Source: Larimichthys crocea (taxonomy: Eukaryota > Chordata > Actinopteri > Sciaenidae). Taken from it: a DNA stretch of 64,000 bases. The notes beneath the pieces are model-generated. The model searched no databases. It saw nothing but the letters and a program-made list of their open reading frames with translations, and was not told the DNA's origin. The position numbers were made by a program, and so were the translations under genes. Where the stretch lies: contig NC_040032.1 of assembly GCF_000972845.2 (NCBI RefSeq), positions 4,545,073 to 4,609,072 on the forward strand, read 5' to 3'. Shown one piece after another: positions 54,496-64,000 of this stretch (within the stretch, counting starts at the first letter, position 1; each line of letters begins with the position of its first letter).

Positions 54496-56123
54496 CCTTA
54501 CATGAAGCTGTGGAAACACAGCTGGCTTGTCATTGCTTTAGTTACGCTCTCTGACCAAAAATAGCCTGAGCTGTCTCACTCCCTTCCATGTTCGGCTGCT
54601 GGGTAATAGTTTTGAAGTGCAAGCACTATCGGAGTAAAAAAAAAAAAAAAAAAGCTTTCAGAAAGGTCCCCCTTTTTTTTTTAATGGTGCTGATCTTCTT
54701 GTTTGTTTGTGCAGAAAGCCTCTTTCACACCTTCATAGAGGACTTTTGCGCGCACTCGAACAAACCATAACAGCCCGGGGATGTAGAGGAACACTCTCCG
54801 GCCTCTTCTTCAAAATCTAAAAAAAAACCCCCCCCAGCTTTCATACAGCCGAGGTGAAAACCAACAAGGTGTTTGTTGTTGGTTGTGTTTAGGAGGTTGG
54901 TTAGGTGCAGAGAAAATGCTTCTTTTCATGACACGTGCTGGATTACAGGTGCGATTACTGCTACACCTTAAGTACACACATAACCTGAAGATGAAGAAGC
55001 CAATAACTCAATGTCACGGTCTATAAAGTGCAACGAAGCCATGTTGTGGTCTGCCGCCGTCTCTACCAGACTATAAAAAATTAGGGCAGCTAATGTAGCT
55101 TTCACCAACCATTAGATCCAACCACACAAAATTATAAACCTCTTTCCACTGATAAATCACGACCACGACGCTGATATTGCTCACTAAATCAAAACTCATT
55201 CACCGTGTTACCTTTGTGTAATATTTTTATCCTCCATTATTAATCCTCCAAAAACACAGATGTGAGCTTGTGCACGAGCGTGTGTGTACCTGCAGACCTC
55301 TTCTTCCTCTTCCTCCTGTGTTATTTATATGTTGTCATTGCTTGTATTATCAGAGCACGGCGGTTTTTTAATGAGTCCGAACACGTTCTAGTCTACATAC
55401 AGATACTGATTTTTAGTATTTGAGCCTCCACCCAGCTCAGGCCTGGTGAGGATGAACGTGCGATAAGAGGTAATGACCAGGGACTTTTCTCAAGAGTTCA
55501 TGGATGTTGCTATGTAACCGCTGATGTAGTTGATAGCAGTTGCGTGTGTATTGTATTGTATTTTTTCTGTGATGAAATTCAGCTGAAACACAAAGCGCAT
55601 TCTCCTGACACGCAGGTAAAGCCTGAACAGTATGCCGTGCATTCACAGGGGGTTGTGGTTGCACATTTTCCTCTGTGTAAATCTGACAAATTTCATTCTG
55701 TTTGAGTACACTATCAGTCTTGGAGTTAAGGATGACATGCAGAGAAACACGGCATAAGAATATTACTCAAGCGATCAAAATGAATAATGGAGATGGCCTC
55801 AATAGTTCGGAAAGAGCGTTGAATTAATCAATCAGTCCACTGCTTCTCAAACTATGGTACATGGTAAACATCTTGCGTCTCAAGTTACGTAGAGAAACAA
55901 TGAAATAAATGAATTTCAAAACATTTTATACGACACAGTTTTGAATGAAAATAATCTACCAGATTGCTGGAACATAATTTGAAATAAATCCGGATGCATA
56001 GTCGCATTCATGAAAAAAAATGTGATGCAAGATCGTGAGCAGAGGTCTTCAGAAATACTGCAAAAACGGGAAATATTAGGAAGGGCCTACTCTACCGACA
56101 TTTTATAGATAAATTCATCGAAA

Positions 56124-56411
56124 GGGCGGCACGGTCGTGCAGTGGTTAGCGCTGTCGCCCCACAACACACAGTAAGTAGGTTCTTGGTTCGAACCCGTCT
56201 GTGGCCTCAGACCTACCTATGTGGAGTTGGCATGTTCTCCCTGTGTCTGCGTGAGTTTTTCTCCGGCTTCAGTCCAAAGATTAATCAGTGGCGTGATTTT
56301 ATGAGCGTGAATGATTCTTATGAACTGTGATGAACTGGCAACTTGTCGAGGGTGCATCCCGCCTCTTATCCAATGTCCACTGGGATCAGCTGTGACCCTG
56401 ACAAGGACAAT
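56124..56411 (+). repeat. tRNA-derived SINE, moderately eroded
   Basis: The element starts GGGCGGCACGGTCGTGCAGT, with A-box GTGCAGTGGTTAGC and B-box GGTTCGAACCC in the tRNA-like head. It continues through 'GTGGAGTTGGCATGTTCTCC' and 'CTCCGGCTTCAGTCCAAAGA', and ends in the CCCGCCTCTTATCCAATGT / CTGTGACCCTGACAAGGA tail. This is a very common percomorph SINE. It has internal deletions and point changes, so it is not recent. Confidence 0.8.
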
Positions 56412-57769
56412 CAACCATGGATTAAATCGATTAATCAAGACATTAATGAAAAGCATGAGCCTTATTATTAATATAAAATATGAACATTCCAGATTGTTAG
56501 AGTGTATTTTTCAGAATGATCCTTCATTGAAAGTCTTTCTGGTCGACTCTGTCAGCTAAATTTCCTGCATGTGAGAGTTTCAAACGTGGTGTAGGTACGT
56601 CTGTCTCCCGTGCAGATGCTTGGCTCGGTGGGTAATCTCCCCCACCGCAGGTTTTATGCCTCGTCAACCTTTCCCAGTTTCTTAGGTTTTCCATCCAGCT
56701 CTTCCCTCCCTGCCTACCTTTCTGCAGACAGACAACAAATCATACCGGGGTGATTTATGGCGGTTACGACTGTGCCCAGTACAGATCGGACATTTATGGG
56801 AATTCCAACCATCACAAAGCCGCAGGCTCCCCGGGGAAGGTGCGAGTGAGGGAGAAGGAAGAGAAACGCAGACTTAAGTGGTGACTCTGTGCTTTCTAAG
56901 TAAGCAGCGGAGCCCGCTACGAGCAGAACAGACGAGGAGATGCAGACCAGCGTGTGGTCGACACTGTATTCTTGGAGCGTACGCAAAGAAAGACGTCTCA
57001 AAAGAGGCTGTGTGTGTGCGCTTCAGCAGAAGTTACCAGAGAGGGTGGTTTGCTCAGTGCTGACGCAGCTCAACAAATTAAAGTCAAAGGACAGCACTGG
57101 TGTCTTTGTGCCAGGTTGCCCATCTTCTTTAACCAGTTCCTGGTGACATCTGCACACAGTCAGCAGCACAGACATGTCAGTTTGTTGTTTTCCTTTACTT
57201 CGAGGTCATTAACTCCCATTCATCCTCGCACAGAACAGCTGCCACACATCTGGAAATTGCCCAGCAAAGATGATTCATCATAGTTAATGTGACACCACTT
57301 TCTCTGTATTATTGTTATTTCTGTCCATATGAGTGGTTATTTCTTCACATGCGCCTGCATGAGGAACTGAAAGGCCAGGAAAGAATCTCTGAAGATGTTG
57401 CCACATCACCTTGGCATATTCATATCAGGATTTACAGTTCACTGTACAAAACGTGCGTGCTTAAAATTCCAATTGTATAACTTTGAAATGATTTGGCTCA
57501 ACCTAAACTCTGCATAATGTCTTTGTTCCTCCTTTTCACGGCAAGAAAAAAAAAACAGAAGCCAGCCTGTAAAATACTTCCTCTGAGGTTAGAATGTGAA
57601 ACGTGAAACCTGTTGGTCTGAGGTGTTTCACTCTGATGTTTACTGTTAGGAAGAGGATGTAGGTCACAGAGGACTGTGAGAAACAACAATAAGTCAACCC
57701 GTACGGATGTGTTTGTGTGTTCTTGGACCTCACTGTGTGTACGTTTCTAGCTGGATGTCTATGTACATT

Positions 57770-57770
<1 letters not shown>

Positions 57771-57815
<45 letters not shown>
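57771..57815. repeat. CA microsatellite in rapgef6 intron 1
   Basis: A (CA)n tract of about 45 bases. Confidence 0.95.
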
Positions 57816-57821
<6 letters not shown>

Positions 57822-58341
57822 TTGAATCTTTCAGGTAGTACAGAAACATGCCAGTGTGTGTTCAGTTATTGATTTAGTATTCAGGTATACATGAAAACTA
57901 TAACTCTGTCTGCTTGTGTCTCGCTTCCTTTTTTTTTTTTTTTTCTTGTTGGCATTCAGCTGTCTTCAGTGTTGCCCAGGGCATCATGTGTTGTTCGTAC
58001 AGGACGAATACCTTCCCACTGCAGTTTACTTCACTGCACACAAAAGTAAGGTCTGCCTACTCCAGAAGTAGGTGGAAATGAATGTAGTGCTGCCCGACAC
58101 TAGTGATTATAAAGCAAGTATTGTCAGCCGTGTTGTCGGATTTGTCACAGATACATTCCTATCTATAAAACTTGGCTAGCTGTAGCTGCTGGTTATGATA
58201 ACTACGTGATAAACAAAGGTGTCATTCTTAAAATATGTAGTTCAGACTTCTTAAAATAAATTTGTGTTTTTATTTGACTGAGATTGGCGCACCTGCTCAG
58301 TGGAGGCAAATTCTGTTTGATAAGAAGAAAAAAATGTTTTT

Positions 58342-58537
58342 TTAAAGGTCCACTGTGTAAGTTTTTGGTGCCTCTGTTTATATAAAATGTCTGAAATGGA
58401 ATATAACATGTTTTCATTAGTGTATAATGGCCAGGGCATCGTTATGTTGTCAGTATCTTTTGAATGAGCCTTTTATATGGATCCAATCAGCAACTACACT
58501 GTTAGATGCCACAAAATTCTACAGACTGCTTCTTTAA
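58342..58537. mobile_element. Short inverted-repeat element with TTAAAGGTCCA termini
   Basis: The left end TTAAAGGTCCACTGTGTAAG and the right end ACAGACTGCTTCTTTAA are imperfect inverted repeats of about 24 bases. The terminal TTAA may be the duplicated target. The length of 196 bp and the interior (ATATAACATGTTTTCATTAG) match, from memory, a deleted form of a very abundant teleost non-autonomous element. Pieces of the same family flank the tRNA array. Confidence 0.55.
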
Positions 58538-61500
58538 TTTGGGGACCCAATTGAGATCAAGCCTAATTGTGATGTTAAGTCCAAATTAACCTTTCAAAAA
58601 GCTTTGAGGAATGTCATAATATAATTAGAGTTAAGGAATGGCTGACAGGAAAAGTTTGGGAAAAGTTTGTTGCAGTGCAGTCATTAGTAACTGCTGTAAT
58701 ATGATATAAAAACAAAGAGATGGGTAGCCATAATCACAGTAAAGTCCCTCGCCCTCCCTTTGGCTAATTGCTGGAGCAACCAGCTGGTTTGTTCGATGTG
58801 TAAATACTCCATTTAAAAAAGGCGCACTCTTGAAATGTGAGCAAACATGCATGTTCACACACAGCCACGGTTAAAAAAAAAAAAACAGTTTGACACCAGC
58901 GTCGTCTTGACTGAGGCCTCGGGGCTCGTCTTCGAAGTTTGGTTCAACCTCACCGTGTGTAATTTAAGGACAACCTATAAATATATCGATCGCTTGGTTA
59001 ATGGCGTCTCTCTGCCTGTGGCTTCTTAGCAGTGGTTCTACTTGGAAAAGTTATTTATCAGTGGCTTCAGCATTGTTGGTTAAAATTATATGTTAATTTA
59101 TCTCAGTCTTTGTCAGTCAAAACATATTTTTCTCCCACTAAATGTTGTCTAATAGACTCATTATGGCATTGTGTGTGTGTGTATGTATATGTACCTTGCC
59201 AATAATTAGATCATGTGTGTCTGCACCAAAATTATTTTTTAATATTTGCTGTGACATGTTTAAGAATTGTGTCATGCTAGGGCTTTGTTGCTTTGCCTGG
59301 ATTTCACCCTGAGGACAAGTTTGTTGAGTTTGGGTAACCTCGGAGTGGTGTTTTTAGAACACAAGTGAACCCTCCACACCTGAGGTTGGTGAATGTGTTT
59401 AAAAAAAGCACGCACAACGTGCACAGTTGGCACTTGTAGTGCTAAAAATACAAGTTTTATAAAAAACAATGTCTGTCTGGAGCTGGGTTCTGGTGAGACT
59501 TTGTGCTGTAGTTGAAAGAATTTCTCACGTACGGTCGGTAGTTTTGTGTTTGTGTTTTTCACCATGCGGTTAGGCAGATGTTGATATGAAACTGACATGG
59601 TGACACTTCCTGTCACACTGGCATACTTTTAGCCACATGACACAGCTGACATGGTTGACTTGCTAGACATAATCCCAAACATCATGAATCACAAAATCAA
59701 AGGGAAGGGTTTGGAGTGGCATATTGAGAAAGCGGGAGCATATCTGCGCAAAATGAGAGAAAAGAGCTATAAAAAGATGAGATGGGAGAGGTGCTCTCAT
59801 AGTTAAGACAGATCGCGTAAGTTACAGGAGGCTCTTGCCTGAGATATAGCAGGGTGGAAGACAGAAAGATACTGGCAGGTAATCAAAAAAGATGGCTGTG
59901 ACATAGGTGGGAGTGAAGATATGGATGTTTAAATTGAGAAAACTGGAGAATCAGCAGAGAGCGAAGCGACATAGCTACACCTAATCAAAAGCTGGGCCAA
60001 GAAAATGAGATGAGAGTAGCAGATAGTTGGATACAGAGAAACTTTGAATGGAACTTGAGAGTTGGCAGAAGCAATAAAAAGCTGGAGTGAGAAGGTTGTA
60101 CTTATTTTATGAGGTGAAAGAGTGAATTCAACGAAACAGGCGCAACAAACATAAAAAAAAAAAAGAAGAAAAAAGAACAGAAATTGTACAAGTTCTAAGT
60201 TATTTTTATCTTTCTGAAGTCATGTCAAAAGAAATATACAGCTGAGGACAAAAGTGGAACAGATGATGACACAGCATCACGGTTTAAGTGCAAGTACAGG
60301 ATGAGGATCTAAATGCTCGTCGGAGTGATCCGATTGGCACTGACTGGTACAGGCAGGGTGTTCAAAGTGGAAGTAGCACTACCTTAAAGAAAACAACAAA
60401 AAAAGAAAAAAATGAATTTGTGTTTGTGGCACAGGTGAAATGAAATCTAATATCCCCACGCATTCTTCTGCTTTGGCACCTACATTACCCACATTGTGAC
60501 CACAGCTAAAGATTTCACACAGCTCCTTGTGGAGTTGTGGAGTCCCAGTTGAACACACATTGGAGATTCTGGATCAACGTGTTCGACAGCAGCGTCATCA
60601 AAACACCAAATTAAGGTGAATTCCATTGGTCCAGTTCCTGAGTGACTTTTTAGAATCAATGCTAGACTGCATTGAAGCTGCTTACAGTGGCACAGCGCCG
60701 TTCTCATTAAGATGTTGTTTACCAGGCCTATGTGCACCAGATTTATTAGCTAACGAGGTGTGTCGCAACTGTTTCAACAGGTTCAACTTTTGCTCCTCTG
60801 CCATAAAACCCTGCAGGGTTTGTTTTCTGTGCACCGGTGATCAGTCAGTGTGATCATCACCTTTTTTCACGTTCAGGCTGTTATGCTTTGGATTCCACGT
60901 TCACCTGCTAATTTTTCTGTTGGGCATTTCCCCGCAAACTTGGCTTCAGATCTTTGCCTTTTGTCTGTTAACAGAAACTCGGACTAACTTCCTCATCAGC
61001 ACCGCATGTAGTTCGATATGATTTGACTGCCAATTGGCGCAATAAAGTGTGTGACATCACGTTTCTATAACTGAACTTTGAAATAACCAAAACTCTGGCA
61101 GGAAATTGTGTGTTTCTGTAGAAACCCCCATTACTCATACGATGCTGACTGAAAAAAGTGTTTTCATGGCGACGACCCTGAGTTACTTTCCCATATACGC
61201 CAGCTGTCATTTTCATCATGGGCTGCTAACATCCACAGATGTGTTTGTGGCCATGTTTGCTGCCTGTGTCGTCACATTCGGCAACATTTGTGACCCAAAG
61301 AAGGCGATTATCTCCCAACATCTTCAAGCTGAGGCTTTCCTCCCAGTGAAATCTCTGTAAATCCAGCATGACGTAAATGCAGCGCGACTTCACACACACC
61401 TACAGTAACACACACACACACACGCCAGTAACAACATCAACAAACCTGAATGTGCCAACAAACTGCAGGGTTGAGAGAGAGTCCGAAATTGAAAGGATAC

Positions 61501-62239
61501 AGAGGGAGTCAGTGTGTGAAACAGACAGCGAGGGGGGAAGCCGGTGGAAGACAGTGTGTTTGTGTGTGTATGTTTGTGTTTAAATGGGTGAATAAACACA
61601 GCCTTCCCCTGACCCGGAGCACTGAAAGCTCCCCTTGTGGAGCTAATGAAGGCCCCTTCCTAACGAACTGAAGGGCCTGTGGACTGGAGGGCAGACAGAC
61701 GCTAACAAACTGTTGCAAGTCAGGTTTCGTGAGCAAGTTCTTGGTCGTCTCTGCTCTGTGGTTTATGGTTATTGGTTTCAAAGATCTGTGACATACATGT
61801 ATATATATTTCAGCTGCCGGGTAAAGGCTGAGAAACAAGCACCAGAACGACTATACGCTATTTTAAAGACACACTGTAACCTATTAAAGTCATAACTTAT
61901 CACACGGCGTATTAAGAAATCAGTTTTTTGTGCTTGATTTGAAACATCGAAGGCTGTTAAAAGATGACCCACCTCTCCTGTTCAATAATACATTACACAT
62001 GCATTTGCAATAGAGCCAAGGTCTTTTAAGATGATTTCTAATGCACTGCTTGGCAGAACAGGCCAGCAGTATATGGGATACCAAAGAGATAGCGTATTAC
62101 ATGTCGCCTACTGATTCAGCAACGGCACTAATTAGTTTTTTATTGAACTGGTAACTCTCCACTCATGGATTATGACAATGCACTCAATGTTTCAGAGTTT
62201 CAGCTTTCTGGATTAAAGGGCTCAGTTAAAAATCGTCAT

Positions 62240-62400
62240 TGGTTGTGACACGTTCCGGGTGTGCTGCCACCGGAGCTAACCGCGGCCATTGTAGACAGTG
62301 TTTGTAACCTCGACCAGAAATGTCGCGGCACGTTTCAGAAGCAGCTCGGCCGAGAACATGCGCCTGTGCTATTTTTTCGATGGACGCCGCGAGCAGCCAT
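62240..62400 (+). promoter_or_regulatory. Isolated CpG cluster, possible internal promoter of rapgef6
   Basis: In otherwise CpG-poor intron this segment holds well over a dozen CpGs, an ETS-like TTCCGGG near 62251 and a GCGGCCATTGT block near 62282 resembling a YY1 site. No convincing exon with donor was seen. An open frame starting near 62320 is short and unlike any known protein. Confidence 0.3.
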
Positions 62401-64000
62401 TTAAATCATGTTTTCTGCCTTAATGATGCTGTAATTCGCTTTGTTTACTTTACTTATTTCATTACGAGCTCATCGGTACAATAGAAGCAAAAGCCTGTTT
62501 TCGAAGTCCCTCATTCATTGGCCCACACCAACAGCCCGACTTTGTTCTGCTGGTTATTGTTTGAATGTAAACACGTCAGCTTTTCCTGTGGGTACCGCCA
62601 AGCTCACAGCACAGCAGCCCAGGGTTCTCAGCGTGCACGCATGTTTGACTGCACACGCATCTGCAAACAGTGTAGCATGTGAGTGCTACTGTGTGTGCGT
62701 GGGTTTGTGTGTGGCTACATTCCATGCATGACAGCAGACGTGAACAGGCAGATATCGTCAGCTCTGACCTGTTAAGTTTGTGGGGGAATGCAGATCGAGG
62801 CTACAGGTGGACTCACCTTGTATAGTTTAGTCAACCAATGACAGCGTTACCTTGACATTTGGAACATGTGTTGATCATTTGCTTTCTTCACAAGGGCAGC
62901 TAGTAGGTCAAATAAAGAAGTTTAACGAGATGCTATACAAATAGTTTGAGTAATCCTTCATGGAAACATTATTGTGGCAGTCAGACCTTCAAGACTTTCA
63001 AGGCTGTTTTTTAACTGGTAACTAACCTACCAAAGGAGACTGTTCTGTTGTGTGACGTTAACAAGAGAATAGTGGATTTGTATTCACTGACAAAGTGACA
63101 CAGAAGTTAAGTTAACAAACTTAAAACACGACTTGGCAGAATATTGGACCGGCACGCATCAAACCTTCTTCCCTTGGTTAGCAGCGACTTGATCTTTGGC
63201 TCCAAGCTGCCCTCAAACAAAGCATGGGTGCTTGTGCTTTATATGGTACAGCATAGTGCTAGTATTGAACTAAAGAGTAGCATCACATAAGTTTGTTGAG
63301 CATGCCTCATCTTTTGTCTCAGACTACTCGATTATTAAGATGTGTGTATGCAAATGAACCAATGGACTGACATGCACGGTCGGTCAGAAATGATCTCACC
63401 GGTTGGACGGTGAACAGTTAACATTAAGCATTCCCTAATTTAAATACATCTATTTTTAATTCACTGTGACACAAACTTAATTATATTTGCACTCCCTTCA
63501 CGTGTCAAGCCTCTGGTAGGTGCAGCTATTCAGACTGGTTTTCCATGAGCACTGTGACTGCATGATTGTTAAATGTATATGATGATGAGTGATTGATTAT
63601 TAAAAGTGTTGCTGATTCATTTTCAGTTCAATTGCTTCAAAGAGTGTGATGAATGGAAGCCTTTTACTATTTTGATCTCTGTCCCGGTATAACAACCTGT
63701 TGCCACAGTACTCTTATTAAAGCAGTTTTATCACCTTGCAAAACTAGTCTGGAATGTGTGTTTAAAAAAAAGAACACAGCAAATGGAGTCTTCAAATAAC
63801 TTGTTTTGTCTAATCTATAATCCAAACCCAAAAGATTTCTTCTCAAATTATCTCTTTAACAATTAATCGATTGTCCAAACATTTAGATTTTTGATCTTTC
63901 AGCTCTGAACATAATAGTAAAATGTTTTCATAGCAAATGTTATATTTGCTTAATGTACTCCATCTTCTGGTACTTGCAGAATAGTTACCCTAGTTTTTAC

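Larger units (their letters stand above)
53496..64000 (+). other. rapgef6: rapgef6 intron 1, continuing past the window end
   Basis: No further rapgef6 exon (expected to begin DL-x-x-IYSYLHG) was found in 10.5 kb. The interval holds simple repeats (poly-A 53548-53570, poly-G 53828-53847, CTC 54466-54495, CA 57771-57815), a foldback MITE, SINE and other dispersed repeats listed separately, a purine-rich patch (about 59700-60170) and a CpG cluster (about 62240-62400). No open frame has recognisable homology. Confidence 0.65.

Noticed and set aside
62320..62485. Short open frame starting ATGTCGCGGCACG in the CpG cluster
   Set aside because: It is about 54 codons, becomes low-quality after the CpG-rich part, has no donor site in a useful phase and no homology.

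Overview
This window is nuclear DNA of a bony fish, most likely a spiny-rayed (percomorph) teleost. The protein-coding exons are short, have GT-AG borders and encode vertebrate proteins. The introns and spacers carry long CA microsatellites and several dispersed repeats typical of teleosts: tRNA-headed SINEs, tails ending in the 'GTCGCTTTGGATAAAAG' motif, and hAT-type MITEs. No prokaryotic, phage or CRISPR content was seen.

Four genes lie head-to-tail on the + strand. (1) 1402-2811: the last six coding exons of acsl6, a long-chain acyl-CoA synthetase, with a 3' UTR that may reach about 5000. (2) 6491/6524-9020: a seven-exon gene for a roughly 360-residue Ser/Lys-rich protein. By position, strand and length it is the fish counterpart of MEIKIN, the meiosis-specific kinetochore factor. 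(3) 10144-45289: a complete 18-exon fnip1 (folliculin-interacting protein 1, 1281 residues), with a 12.7-kb first intron, a 586-residue exon 14 and a 3' UTR of about 2.4 kb. (4) 53421-53495: the first coding exon of rapgef6, whose intron 1 fills the rest of the window. As I recall, the order ACSL6-MEIKIN-FNIP1-RAPGEF6 on one strand is the order at human 5q31, and this supports the two less obvious calls.

Between fnip1 and rapgef6 (48775-52716) is a five-unit tandem array with a 744-780 bp period (first unit 946 bp). Each unit contains a tRNA-Thr(CGT) sequence followed by a body and, in four units, a SINE-type 3' tail. Each also carries remnants of a second, opposite-strand tRNA-derived SINE. 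Four of the five tRNAs fold perfectly; the first has a broken T arm. This is the most unusual structure in the window. In rapgef6 intron 1 there is also a 370-bp foldback hAT MITE with a perfect 8-bp target-site duplication.

The genes are neighbours in an old vertebrate block rather than an operon: lipid activation (acsl6), meiosis I kinetochore control (meikin), AMPK/mTORC1/folliculin signalling (fnip1) and Rap GTPase activation (rapgef6). Functional notes include conservation of four AMPK-site contexts in Fnip1, absence of the cysteine-rich segment that forms the FEM1B degron in mammalian FNIP1, and a possible alternative terminal exon in meikin. All gene models were assembled by eye from splice signals, phase and remembered family sequence; no alignments or searches were run.
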